This document shows, one piece after another, positions 33,706 through 44,028 of a stretch of DNA of 44,028 bases. A model generated the notes under the pieces. That model did no database searches. It saw only the letters and a program-made list of their open reading frames with translations, and was not told the DNA's origin. Source of the stretch: Hypsibius dujardini (lineage: Eukaryota; Tardigrada; Eutardigrada; Parachela; Hypsibiidae); assembly GCA_001579985.1 (NCBI GenBank), contig LRSR01005418.1, positions 1 through 44,028 of the forward strand, in the 5' to 3' direction. Made by a program: the position numbers and the translations under genes. Position 1 is the stretch's first letter. Every line of letters begins with the position of its first letter.

Positions 33706-33825
33706 CCCTTGAAAATGAGGTCCCCACGCCCTCATCAAGTTTCAAATTGTTCAGGAGCAATAGGCCGAATTTTTGGTTCGATTTGGACAAAAATTCACTT
33801 CGCCCGATTGCCCACCCCCTGGTCT

Positions 33826-33905
33826 GACCATGGGGGGGGGTCCTGGTTCCGACTTTTAAGGACCCTAAACGAGCCCCCCTTCCTGAGTAATGCCAAGGTT
33901 GCCAA
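33826..33905 (+). repeat. Dispersed repeat, copy B
   Basis: Matches 19440-19535: GACCATGGGG, TGGTTCCGACTT and ACCCTAAACGAGC occur in order. A run of nine G lies inside (33832-33840). Confidence 0.6.
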
Positions 33906-33923
33906 ATCTCGGAGAAGGAATAT

Positions 33924-33933
33924 TTTATTTATT
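33924..33933 (-). promoter_or_regulatory. Possible poly(A) signals for the DAG kinase
   Basis: Two overlapping AATAAA motifs on the minus strand, about 610 bases after the DAG kinase stop codon. They are the clearest signals I see in that direction, but nearer variants may be used. Confidence 0.3.
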
Positions 33934-34542
33934 TCAGAACAACCGAAACACACACACATCACATCCACCGCGAGGCTGATGCAGCCTACGATCCTGCAAA
34001 ACACATTTACCTCCCCCCCCCCGCACCGAGACCGAAAAACATCTAAAGGACCAAACAAAAAGGGACCGACAAAATGAGAGCGTCGCTCGACAAGACTACT
34101 GCCGCGCTTCGTTCAACGAAGAATCGCGACCGCCAGGTCCGCGCGCCTGCAACCGGTTACAAGACACACAAATATCGTGTACGCTATAAACCACAAAAAA
34201 AAAACAATCAAAGACTACAAGTCCGTGCGGGGCACACTGTGCCGCACACACACTGCCAATTCAGAAATAAATACAAAAAAATACGACTGACGACGAAATT
34301 GAAATAAAACCTCACACTTCCCACATCTGCTGCCGCGAAACGAAGAGAGAGAGGACACCCACACACGGACAGGCTTCCGGGGGAGGAGTTGAGGCAGTAG
34401 TACACCGCCAGAGCTGCACGATGTGGACGACACCGAAAGACCGAGGCAATATAACTGGGAGAGAGGGGGAGAGAGAGGTAGACAACGAAAAGAGTCGGTA
34501 TTCCGGGTCAAAGAGGAGGAGGATCCCCGGAAATCATAAGCA

Positions 34543-34933
34543 TCATCTCTTGATGGGAAAGGTAGAAGGCATACTGGGCACGGGGATGGACACCACCGTG
34601 GTACTGGGTCCGCTTGCTGTCAGGCTGGGCGCGCTGATGAGGATGTCTTTCTCTTTGGCCTTGAACATATTCATGAAGCTCATCTTGTGGCTGGGTGGGG
34701 GACCCATCAACACGGGCACCTGGTTCTTGTGGGTGATGTGGATGGTGCACGGCGGCTGCATCCACGGCTCGCCGTCAATCTGCATCGGCAATCGTTTCCG
34801 TGTCCTAAACAAAGAAACAAAATTAGAATCTCATACCTGGATTCCTAACCTGTCTGAACCTATAATTCACATATAGTTGGCCTGTCTGTCTGTCTACCTG
34901 TCTGCCTTTCAGTCTGCCTTTCAGTCTGTCTCT

Positions 34934-34965
<32 letters not shown>

Positions 34966-37900
34966 TTTTTTGTTTTTTATTTGTTTGTTTGCCTGTCTGT
35001 TTGTCCCTTACCGGATGACGACAGAAGAACACTGGGCCAGTCGCCGTCCGGAAGATCGCAAGCCAGCCCTGACTTGACCGGCATGCATCGCGCCCTCCAT
35101 TCCGACTACCTCAATTAGTTTGTCTCCAATGTCTGGAAAAACAAACAGTTTATTCGTTAGCCATTTTAACCCTCACCGACTGAACATAAAAGAACCGACT
35201 GATTCATACCCTGCATTGCAAAATGAAGGTCCATTGAAGCTAAGCTGACGGAGGAGCCTTGGTCGGTGCTCCACTTGTCGTCCTTCCGCTTGGTACCTGG
35301 CGATTTTTTTACGCGCTTCTTGTTCGTTGAGCCCTCGCCCCACAGGTTGCATCCACCGTAAATGGAGGGAATGTTGAGGAGCGCGATGCCCTCCAGGGGC
35401 GGTCGGTTAGCGAGATCCAACGCGACTCCGTCACACTGCAACCAACGGAAACCAATTACAGTACACGAAATCAAGACGAGTTTAAGAAGGATAGGCCAGA
35501 AAAGCCCATAGACCGACGAACAAACACACAGACCGACCAGCTGACGGACCGACATGCAGACAGACAGACATGCAGATATACAGATAAACAGACAAACAGG
35601 CAGGCACAGAGGCAAAAGGCAGAAACAGACATACAGACATACAGACAAGCAGATAGGCAGATAGACAGACTGACAAACAGACAGAAAGCCAGACAGACAT
35701 GCGGACATACCGACAAAAGCTTTTGTCTTAGTGATTACCATAATGTCAATTTCTTCATGTAGGCGTTTGCAAGTAGCACTGAACGTCTCTGACGTGCCAA
35801 ACTCAAAATACCACAGCTTGTTTTTCATCCGGCTGTTGAAGCGCTCCGGATATTTCTCACGCATCAAGTGGAACCGGTGAGCAATTGAGGCGTCCACACC
35901 GATGGAGAAGTAGTTGTTGATGATGTTATACGGGATGGGATCGCCGGGTTCGTCATCGGTTGAGTCACTCGGAGGGCTGAATTCAATCTGCCACCGGTCC
36001 ATCGCGACCACTTGACTCTTCTCCACTTTCTTGAGGATTTTAAACAGTGACTCGCCTTCGTAGCCGCCGCCCCAGCGCAGACAACGACCGAGATCGTTTC
36101 CTGAAATAAGAACAGTAATGAGCTAAGACAGATGGCATATAAATCCGCCAATCACGCAGACAGATAAATAGATAAGCAGCTAAAAATACAGCCAGCCAGA
36201 CAATCGGCAACCAGCCAGACAATCAGACAACAACCTGACAAATCGACAGAAATTTAGACAATCGACAACCAGCCAGACAATCAGACAACAACCTGACAAA
36301 TCGACAGAAATTTAGAAAAGAGGACAGGCAGACAGCCAGGCAAGCAGATAATCGGACAGGCAGCCAGTCAGAGAGACAGTCAGACAGTCAGGCAAACAGA
36401 CAGTCAGACAGACAAACAGTCAGACAGACAGTCAGACAGACAGACAGACAGGCAAACAGACAGAGAGACAGACAGAGAGACAGAGAGACAGACAGGCAGG
36501 CAAATAAACAGAAAGACAGGCAAACAATCAGGCTCACAGACAAGAAACCGTGGAGAGCCAGACTACTCTAGCTTTCGCGATCGCGCCTATTCAAAGCAAC
36601 AGCTGAAGTCCCTCGAGCAATGCAACCCAAACTTACCAGTGCCAAGCGGAAGCACAGCCAAAGGCGGCTTGTAATTCAAATGCAGTTTGTCAATGGCGTC
36701 GAGAACCCAGCCGACCGTGCCGTCACCGCCGCAGCAGAGAATCCGGAAATTCGGCACGTCTTTGAAAAACTGCAGACCCAGTCCTGGCCCACTCCGACCC
36801 AAGTCGTAGACTTGCCGGGGGTTGAGCAAATACTGAAGCTTCCTGAGGATTCGAGCGCCCTGTTTTCCACCGGACTTTCGGTTGATGAAGACAAGCAGCG
36901 GGTGGGAACCAGGGAAGGGGGTGACTTGAAAGGAGGTGGGCACACCGTTAACCTGAGTCGTCTCTTCCTCGCGAGATCCTATAAGAAAAGCACAAACATT
37001 GATCGATATGAAAATAAACGATTAGGGAGAAGATCAGATGGACAACCGTATGAACGGTCAGACAGTCAGTCAATCAAATAAATAGGCACGCACGCAGACA
37101 GACAGAGACATAGACAGATAAAGCGAAGGGCAGACAGACAACCAATAATACAAGATTAAACAGACAAGACATCCGACAGACAGACAAACAAACAGACAGA
37201 AACAGACAGACACACAATTAGACAAACAGATAGAGAGAGAGAGAGACAGGCATGCAGACAGACAGCTGATTAAACAGACAGACAGATGAAAAGAGAGAGA
37301 CAAACAACAGCCCCAAACCTTGCGAACCCTGAGAGGATCCAGGCGAGGTTAATCCTTGGAGAGCCGACTCTGACCGATTGATGGCTAACTTCCGGTTACT
37401 CTGGTTCTGTGTCAGTGGCACCGACCGCTGTCGCTCCAGCACAGCCGGACAAATGGCGATGGGCGGCAGAATGTGATCGCGCAACTCGCCAAGGGTACAT
37501 TCCGGCTTGACCTGTGAGGCACACTTGTTGTGCAGCGTCATCTGGCACCAGCGACAGTGGAGCCCCGTGATACCATTGTAGGTCTTGACGTTCTTCCGAC
37601 AGCGTGTGCATTTGGCCGGGTAGTTGCCCTCCACCCAGTGATGCATCATCACCTGGTTAGCCTTCTTCGATTTGACATACGTGGAGATACAGTTGGTGGG
37701 CGCTCGCGCCGCACACCGTTCGTGGACGGTGTACTTGCAGAAACTGCAGGAAAGACCTTGCTTCCCGAAACCGACTAGCATGTTTAGGCAGAGGTTGCAG
37801 TACGCGGGCTTGTTGAAGTGCTTCAGTCGCCAGACATGGACACCGTCGTCTTTCACGTTCTGTAACATGGAAAACATTGTAACTAGGTCTTCTCTGTAAG

Positions 37901-38830
37901 GATGCCTGTCTTTCTGTCTGTTTGTCTGTTTGTTCGTCTGTCCGTATGTATGTATGTCTGCCTGCCTGCCTGCTTGTCTGTCAAGAAAACGAAAGACACC
38001 GACGGAATCCATAGACCAGTGATCACACTCTGAAGGCCAAGCAATCGAGCACCGCCAAACGACTGGACACCACGCTCATGTTTACGATAGAATAAAAAGA
38101 CGAGGGCTACAGTACAGTTAGATAAAGATTTGGAGTTTAACCAAAGCACAAGAACCGGTCATAAAAATAGAGTTGATTTCACTGTCTTAACGAGAGGGTT
38201 TAGCGGAAAACAAACAAAAACCAGTACGTTACTGAAGAATTAATAGAGAGGCTACGTGTGGGCTGCCTCGAGGCAAAATTGAATGAAGTTTGCGCGGAAC
38301 AGCGGTAAACAAAAGAGACTTTCTTGCTAACGACTCTTTTAACCAAAATTTTCCTCTCGAAAACAAGATAATGGACGATAAGAAACGCGAAAAGCCGTAA
38401 AAACTTGCATAACAAAAATTCTGTATTATAAATTGGGCAGTTAAACCGAAAATTATGCACAAGGTCTTCTGGCCTGGCCAAACGCATTTTTATTGCGGAT
38501 CTGCCTGCCTGACACCCCATAATGCAAAAGTGGAATTCAGTTTCACTTCCTTCCGGCTTTCTTAGGTGGAATCGACTCTCGTCAAGACAAATATAGACAG
38601 TACGGGTGAGACATACAAAACATAGACATTCAAACAGATGCACCGACAGACGTAAGAAGCCGGAGAGGCCAAAAAACGATCTGCAATCTCTCCAACACAG
38701 ACAAGCAGGCAGGCAGGAAAACATTCAAACATAATAATATAGACAGATAGACGAATAGAGAAACAGAAAGACACATGCACGAGATACATGCAGAGAGACA
38801 TACACACAGAGACCAACAGACAGACAGACT

Positions 38831-38870
<40 letters not shown>

Positions 38871-38947
38871 GGCAGGCGGACGGGCAGTAGACAGACAGAC
38901 GGACAGAAAGGCAGACAGACAGACATACAGGCAGGCAGACGGGCAGT

Positions 38948-38988
<41 letters not shown>

Positions 38989-41900
38989 TAAATACAGGCA
39001 GGTAGGTAGGCAGACAACCCTACAGGTAGCCAGATAGATTGTGGAGCCCCACAATGTTCATAGAGTAAAAACGACGACATTCAGGCATAAAATCGTCTAA
39101 CATAGACAAAATCGCAAGCAATTCCCCAAACAGTACCTCAAGGGATACATCATCGTCCTCCGGTAGGAGATCGTTCTGCGACTCGTCTCCCGCCGACAAC
39201 CGGCCTCCGCCGCCACAGACATCCAAACAGTCCGCTGCACACGACAACATATTCTTCTTCCCTGCCTCTCCTTCTATTCAGTCAGACAGTCAAGCAATGC
39301 CAGCAACGCATGCAAACAAAACCACACCAGTGTTCCATTCAAAATCGAATCTCTTCACAGCAAAACGGGCTAAACAGGTATGCAAACAGTGTGCGAATCA
39401 CATATCCGGTATGATGTGTGTCTACATCGTCGTCGTCATCATCATCATCCGACGGGGCCCAACGAATGCAAATGCATACAATGTATCTACGAGCAAGGTC
39501 CGTTCCGTTCCTCCATACAAACGTTCTTCAAAAGCAAAATCAACAAACGCTTCTCTCGCTGCGTCTCAACAGAAAATATGTGCAAAAAGTCCCTGATGTC
39601 GAGGTACAAACGACAGACACTACTGACTTCTTTTCACGGGTAAATGTGTGGGGGTATATGCCTAAAGGAGAACGCGGGGTGTGAGTCAGCTGCCAACAAC
39701 AACGTCACATACGACGGAGAACCTGCTTTTCACGCAAACGCGAACAATTAACCAACAACAATGCTACTACTACCGAGTAGCGATCGTGTCTGTCTTTGCC
39801 TGTCTGTCTGTAACTTTGTATCGGTAGAGCACTTCGTTACAGGGGGTGCGATTTGTGGTAGATAGGCCTGTTGGTTGGATACCGTAAAGCCTTGCATAGC
39901 TACAGAGGTGGGATTTTCATGTCCAAACAGAAAAGTTTATCACCAGCACCCACGTATATGTGCTTCCTGATAGCAGCGTGTCATCATCAGTGTCGTCAAA
40001 GTAAGTATATGAATTCGATAAGAATTCGCATAGTGACCTGAGGGCCTAAACTGGTAGAATTTCTATCTCTCGGGCGAGGGGACCCGGCGGCGGATGCTCA
40101 GAGTGTATGTAGAAAGGAGATAGAGAAGGAACGATTCCTCAACGTATCTCTCATTTCGACGAATTGAGAGATTGGTCGGTGATTTAAGCACGTCAGTTTG
40201 TGTAGAGTAATAACTGTGGGTGATTCAGTGCGGGAAATGAAAGGTGCGCTCTGCTCACTCATTTCATACGACGACCCGGCATTGGGAGGGATGAGTCGTT
40301 CAAACAGCGCAATAAATATCGCGCGCACACAAGCACGCTTATGCAATCAGGGAAACGGAAGCGAGGTACAAAGACCTTGGAGGTAGTGTGGGGGCGGGGG
40401 CCAAAAAACGACGATAAGACAGACAGGTAGAGAGGTAATGGGCCAGAAATTTGAAACAATCGACAGGCAGACAGTAGACCACAGACTGAGTGACCCGGAA
40501 GACAGATAAACAGACAGACGAACAGACAGACAGGCAGGCAGATAGTCAGACAAACAGATAGGTAGACAGACAGACAGACGAACAGAGAGACAGGCAGGCA
40601 TGCAGACAGGCAGACAGACAGACAGATAGATAGACAGACAAACAGATAGGTAGACAGACAGACAGACGAACAGAGAGAGAGGCAGGCATGCAGACAGGGA
40701 GACAGACAGACAGATAGATAGACAGACAAGCTGTTGCACATTTGACTGTTGAAGGTGCTTAGCCGCGAGCCATTACAATACACTGCTGTTGACCGATTGT
40801 GAGACCTACAACTTACCGCATCAAGGCCGAGCAGCACGAGCAGGGGAATGGTTGTGAGACCTCCGCGTTTCCACTCATCCAACGAGACACTCCCGTCGCC
40901 GTCGTAATCGATCTCCACCATCATTTCCTTCAAGATCTATAAAACGCAGGAGAAACGGTCGTTGAATACCATAACCACAAACATATCCCTGGCTAATCCC
41001 AAACTAAAATTCCCCTCAATTTAAGTCTATTGTAAATACTTTAAAATATAGATCTGTATTAATCAAAACCGTCTATGATTTAACTGCCCAAGAATAAAAT
41101 AAAATCTAAAACGTACAATTCAAAACATTATACCACATAACTGCAGTAAATTAGACAATTTTGAATCACCATCGATCAGACATAAAACTGCAACACTTGG
41201 AGCTTAATTTACATGTGACAGCTATATACAAACTGCAAGTAAAGGTAGTCATTTTATTAGCTAACCGGCCGGAGTTCCGTGACATCCCAACCGAGGTACT
41301 CCGCGACGGTCATCATTTGGTTGACGATGGACTCCATCTCGTGAGCATCTAGGACTCCATTGCCGTCGCTGTCGTAAAGGCGGAACATAAACTCCAGCTT
41401 GTCCTCCGGTCGTCCGCCCTCCAGCAGAGACAGGTAGCAGACGATATCTTTTAAGGAAACCTATTCGTGATTCGGATACACATTAACATTTGAATGCATG
41501 TCGAGAAACGGGAAAGAGTGCAGAAAACGCATACTCTAACGGTGGTGATGTCAATGGCTTGAGCAAAACTCGAAATGGAAAGACGGCTGCCTTGGGAGTG
41601 GTTCTTGAAGAGGAGCCCGGTGATGGAGGCTCGGACTGTCATCCGTGGGTGATCTAGTCGGTCAAAATCCAGGCCTGTAAGGGGGCAGACGCGAGGTCAG
41701 ACATGAAATAGGCAGCAATCTGGCACACAGACAAAAAACAACCAAAAGCATAGTCTGTCTGTAGTCAAATAGTCAGTCAAAAGATACACGTAGAGAGATA
41801 GGCAAACAAGACCAACAGATCGCCATGTACATCGAAAAAAACATTGTTATAGGCAGACAGATCGACAGACAGACAGACAAAACAAGACAGGCAGGCAGGC

Positions 41901-43885
41901 AGACAGACAAAGACAAAAGAAAACAGACAAGACAGACAGCCCGAGACAGACCAACAGACAAACAGACAGACAAACAGACGGATAATACAAACAGTGAGGG
42001 ACGTATACACTCACTTCCTTGCCGAGCGGTGGTACTGGCGCCGATATTCTTCTGCGCCAGTGGATGGAGCTGCTGCGTGGGACTCTGGCAAGTGGGAGAG
42101 TGCCGCTGTTGCTGTTCCCACACTGCCCCGTTCATCTCCGTACTGTCGGCCTGGGTGATGGTGACGGACGGGTGGGAACCCGACCCGACACTGTTGCCGC
42201 GCGTCCGGGATCCCTCCGTTGAGGCAAGTGAGCCTCGGTGGAAGCCGCTTTGGATGCGCTCGGCCAGACCGTGTACTTTGTCGGCCAGAGCGTGCCAGCG
42301 ACCGTCACTGCCACTGCCGGTGCTGCCGGTGGTTGAGGTGGCGGTGTGTTGGTGCTGCTCATAAGAGGCCTGACAATGGGCGAGATCGTGGGGGTTGAGG
42401 TTGATTGAGCTCTGGGAGGACCGCTGGTAGCCGGTACCGGTGCCGGCGGATGACGTACCATCCTTGAGTTTGTTCTCACCTGCAAGAGAGAAGTTGATCT
42501 CAGACACAGGCAGATATTGCAGACACTGATTGCCTGTCTGTATTGTAAGTCTATCGGCCACCTGAGTGACGACTTACGCGCACCTGTTGTTTGTTGGTCT
42601 GTGTACCTGTATACCTGCCTGTCTGCCTGCCTGCCTGCCCGTTTGTCTGTCCGTTCGTCCGCTTGTATGCCTGTCAGCTTTGTTGTCTACCTAGACGTCG
42701 ATCTGCCTGTCTGCATTCCTATCTGGCTGACTTGTAGTTGACTTGTATTTCCTGTGTCTGAAAGCCCAGCCTGAATGAGCTCCGGCTCACCAGACCTCAC
42801 GAAGCGGCATGGCACATCTCAGAGACAGCCCAGTCTTCTTACAAAAACGGCACGTACCGGTAATAGATAAAGACTTTGGTTTAGAAAAAGGGAAGCTGCT
42901 GGAGCCGGGATGGCTGGAATTGAACGGGATGGGCCGCTTGACAAACGACAGGAACAAATGCCGATTCAGCTCTTCCGGAACTTCCACGTCGAGGTACGTG
43001 TTCATGAACAGCTGAAATCCCTCGTAATCGATTGTCTGAAATGGGGGAAAAGGGCAAAATATAAAAGAACGGAAAAAAACATTCATCAAAAGGCCCCGTC
43101 AAGTTCGTGAAGGAGGGCTATGTCTGTCTCGCTCCCTGCCGGAAGACCGGTCCGCTTCCGGGGCCCGTTTTGGTCGAAATCAATCTTCTAGGAATGATAA
43201 CCTGCTCTTAAGCTTAAACCAATGAAGTTGCCACAGTCGATTTAAAGTAATGGCCATCAGTCAGACTGATTATTGGTCAATCAAAATTTATATATCGGTC
43301 TCTCTACTTGAATCCTTGAAGTTGTCTGACAAATCCGGTCTGTCTGTCTGTGTCTGTCGGATCGTCGGTAGGTCTGCCTACCAGGATACCAGGATACCAG
43401 CCTACCCGCCTGCCATAATACTTTTCAAACTAAAATGATAGAAAGGATTCCCGACAAATTTGCAGACACATTCACAAAAGCCGCATGCGCTCAAGCAAAT
43501 TCCACAACCACATAGAAACCCAATCCGTTTCAACCCCAAGCACCGAAGCAAAAAGTCTTCTTCATCAGTTAGTGAAATGGAAAAAGGGTGAAAAGAGAGA
43601 CCACGTATACCGGGGAACGAAGCCACATACGGTGTTATTGAGTAGGTCAGCGGTCGTATGGGCCGCCGCCGATGCCTGTGTTGAAGGTGGTCGCCGTACC
43701 GCGCCATCGCGTTCGTCTTCCCCCTCTGGCTCCTCTTCAGGAGAGGGACCCTCGTACCCAATACCGCCAGTATCTCTATCATCTTTTATCAAGCTGGTAG
43801 TAGTGCCTTCCTCGCCGCCGCCGCCGCCTTCGACGACGACGACGCCGGGCGACGGATCGTCATACTCGGATTCACTCAGGCTGCA
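34543..43885 (-). CDS. Dgk: Type I diacylglycerol kinase (5' end outside the window)
   Basis: Twelve exons join without phase conflict into 1,068 codons plus TGA: 43885-43631, 43035-42858, 42479-42015, 41674-41535, 41460-41266, 40936-40817, 37859-37319, 36978-36637, 36100-35739, 35435-35210, 35132-35012, 34804-34543. In order: an acidic, Gly-rich stretch; a recoverin-homology segment ([20 protein letters not shown]); a Ser/Thr/Gly-rich linker; two EF-hands ([24 protein letters not shown]); two C1 zinc fingers (HVWRLKHF..., HHWVEGNY...); the catalytic domain ([22 protein letters not shown]); and the accessory domain with [19 protein letters not shown] and [15 protein letters not shown]. Calcium-regulated type I enzymes (alpha, beta, gamma) phosphorylate diacylglycerol to phosphatidic acid at membranes. 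The catalytic core is strongly conserved; the linkers are not. The start of the recoverin-homology region lies right of the window. Most longer introns are filled with CAGA/TCTG repeats. Confidence 0.93.
34877..35000 (+). repeat. (TCTG)n array in the last DAG kinase intron
   Basis: Lies in intron 34805-35011. The sense (minus) transcript would carry CAGA repeats, opposite to the array in the intron two exons upstream. Confidence 0.9.
35530..35710 (+). repeat. (CAGA)n array in a DAG kinase intron
   Basis: Fills most of intron 35436-35738; the sense transcript reads UCUG repeats. Confidence 0.9.
36130..36545 (+). repeat. (CAGA)n array with a 58-base tandem duplication
   Basis: Occupies intron 36101-36636. 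Within it, the stretch starting CAACCAGCCAGACAATCAGA at 36208 recurs almost perfectly at 36266. The tetranucleotide is purest at 36380-36490. Confidence 0.9.
37075..37300 (+). repeat. (CAGA)n array in a DAG kinase intron
   Basis: Fills most of intron 36979-37318, next to the exon with the two C1 domains. Confidence 0.9.
37905..37985 (+). repeat. (TCTG)n array next to the C1-domain exon
   Basis: Lies just upstream (in gene direction) of exon 37859-37319. Its orientation is opposite to the array on the other side of that exon. Confidence 0.85.
38690..39030 (+). repeat. (CAGA)n array in the largest DAG kinase intron
   Basis: A long, fairly pure array (38815-38870) with interspersed CAGGCAGG units and a repeated GACGGGCAGTAGACAGACA segment (about 38879 and 38939). 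It lies just downstream of the possible alternative first exon. Confidence 0.9.
39137..39250 (-). CDS. Dgk: Possible alternative first exon of the DAG kinase
   Basis: Within the 2.96 kb intron, an ATG at 39250 opens 38 codons ([16 protein letters not shown] through [11 protein letters not shown]) and ends at a donor GTACTG. The exon ends in phase 0, which is the phase of the next coding exon (37859), so splicing would give VSLE joined to [10 protein letters not shown]. The isoform would lack the recoverin-homology region and EF-hands and would begin just before the C1 domains. A plausible acceptor upstream of the ATG is out of phase with the preceding exon, so use as an internal exon is unlikely. 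It could be a chance frame. Confidence 0.4.
39251..40404 (-). other. Middle of the large DAG kinase intron, possible alternative promoter region
   Basis: About 1.1 kb between the candidate alternative exon and the next CAGA array. It holds a short ATC/GAT microsatellite near 39428-39450 and a small TCTG patch near 39785-39815. No exon was supported here. Confidence 0.4.
40405..40735 (+). repeat. (CAGA)n array with an 88-base tandem duplication
   Basis: Lies in the same large intron. A unit beginning ACAAACAGATAGGTAGACAG at 40550 is repeated at 40638 almost without change. Confidence 0.9.
41745..41995 (+). repeat. (CAGA)n array in intron 41675-42014
   Basis: Flanks the Ser-rich linker exon of the DAG kinase on its 3' side. 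The frames across it on either strand are artefacts of the repeat. Confidence 0.85.
42520..42725 (+). repeat. (TCTG)n array in intron 42480-42857
   Basis: Flanks the Ser-rich linker exon on its 5' side, in the opposite orientation to the array at 41745-41995. More degenerate than most, with CCTGCCTG units. Confidence 0.8.
43335..43375 (+). repeat. Short (TCTG)n patch in the 5'-most visible DAG kinase intron
   Basis: About 40 bases of TCTGTCTG-type sequence within intron 43036-43630. Confidence 0.7.
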
Positions 43886-44028
43886 CTGCAGACACAAGGG
43901 AAACAGACATGGCAGACGAGGACGACCAACAACAACAAAAAACCAATCCCAAAGAGAGATAGAGAGAGATGCAAGAAAACGTGGATTAGCAATATATATC
44001 ACAGCTATACAACGCAGCCCTTCTCATT
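43886..44028 (-). other. Intron of the DAG kinase running off the window
   Basis: The acceptor precedes exon 43885-43631 (two AGs five bases apart; the outer one keeps phase 0). No exon was seen between here and the window edge. Confidence 0.5.

Larger units (their letters stand above)
31791..34542. other. Intergenic region with several non-coding repeats
   Basis: Upstream of the kinase-LRR gene and downstream of the DAG kinase (whose 3' UTR probably covers the right part). It holds the dispersed repeats at 32208-32455 and 33826-33905, the inverted-repeat element at about 32505-33165 and a small inverted pair at 33527-33705. No coding gene was seen. Confidence 0.55.

Noticed and set aside
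34074-34511. Short frames downstream of the DAG kinase stop codon
   Set aside because: Low-complexity, basic composition with no supporting features; more likely 3' UTR of the DAG kinase.
38562-39080. Long open frames rich in Ser-Val-Cys-Leu or Asp-Arg-Gln-Thr (also at 2116-2415, 25917-26153, 26515-26906, 35166-35716, 40259-40933, 41777-42010)
   Set aside because: The TCTG/CAGA unit has no stop codon in any frame, so long frames arise automatically; these lie in introns or flanks.
41825-42364. Plus-strand 179-codon frame across a CAGA array and the linker exon
   Set aside because: It is antisense to a well-supported DAG kinase exon and starts in simple repeat.
1-44028. CRISPR arrays, operons, bacterial promoters, tRNA or rRNA genes
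   Set aside because: The window is eukaryotic; tandem repeats are pure microsatellites without spacers, and I saw no tRNA-like or rRNA-like segments.

Overview
This is eukaryotic, clearly animal, genomic DNA. The genes have several coding exons joined by GT-AG introns of about 70 to 3,000 bases. They encode metazoan families: a class I myosin tail, class A seven-helix receptors, a DCAF8-type WD40 protein, a type I diacylglycerol kinase and a kinase fused to leucine-rich repeats. Compact genes, a lineage-specific receptor cluster and many short inverted-repeat elements suggest a small invertebrate, possibly an ecdysozoan such as a tardigrade. Nothing in the sequence is diagnostic of species, so that is a guess. 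All exon models below were built by hand from open frames, GT/AG sites, phase agreement and remembered family sequences.

Layout. 0.5-1.9 kb (+): last five exons of a class I (Myo1b-like) myosin. 4.0-5.4 kb (-): a two-exon class A receptor. 7.4-14.2 kb (+): three tandem, closely related receptors; the third is broken. All four receptors share an intron at the same place, inside the NPxxY motif of helix 7. 14.2-16.9 kb: no gene, but a TA-flanked inverted-repeat element and degenerate GTCC repeats. 16.9-20.3 kb (+): a three-exon gene whose C-terminal part resembles the MavL/DUF4804 macrodomain-like family. 21.3-23.1 kb (+): an unrecognised three-exon gene. 24.0-24.6 kb (-): a decayed copy of the end of the kinase-LRR gene. 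25.4-27.0 kb (+): a DCAF8-like gene lacking its 5' part and carrying an internal stop. 27.5-31.8 kb (-): a kinase-LRR gene with one in-frame TAG between the two halves. 34.5-43.9 kb (-): a type I diacylglycerol kinase (recoverin-homology region, two EF-hands, two C1 domains, catalytic and accessory domains) whose 5' end lies beyond the window.

The genes do not form an operon or an obvious single pathway. Several are signalling proteins (receptors, DAG kinase, MAP3K-like kinase), but they are simply neighbours. The strongest non-coding signals are the TCTG/CAGA tetranucleotide arrays that fill most longer introns of the DAG kinase and two introns of the DCAF8-like gene, and at least six non-autonomous inverted-repeat element families. 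The points most worth checking are the single TAG in the kinase-LRR frame, the broken third receptor, the macrodomain-like gene, the alternative first exon of the DAG kinase, and oppositely oriented TCTG/CAGA arrays that flank DAG kinase exons.
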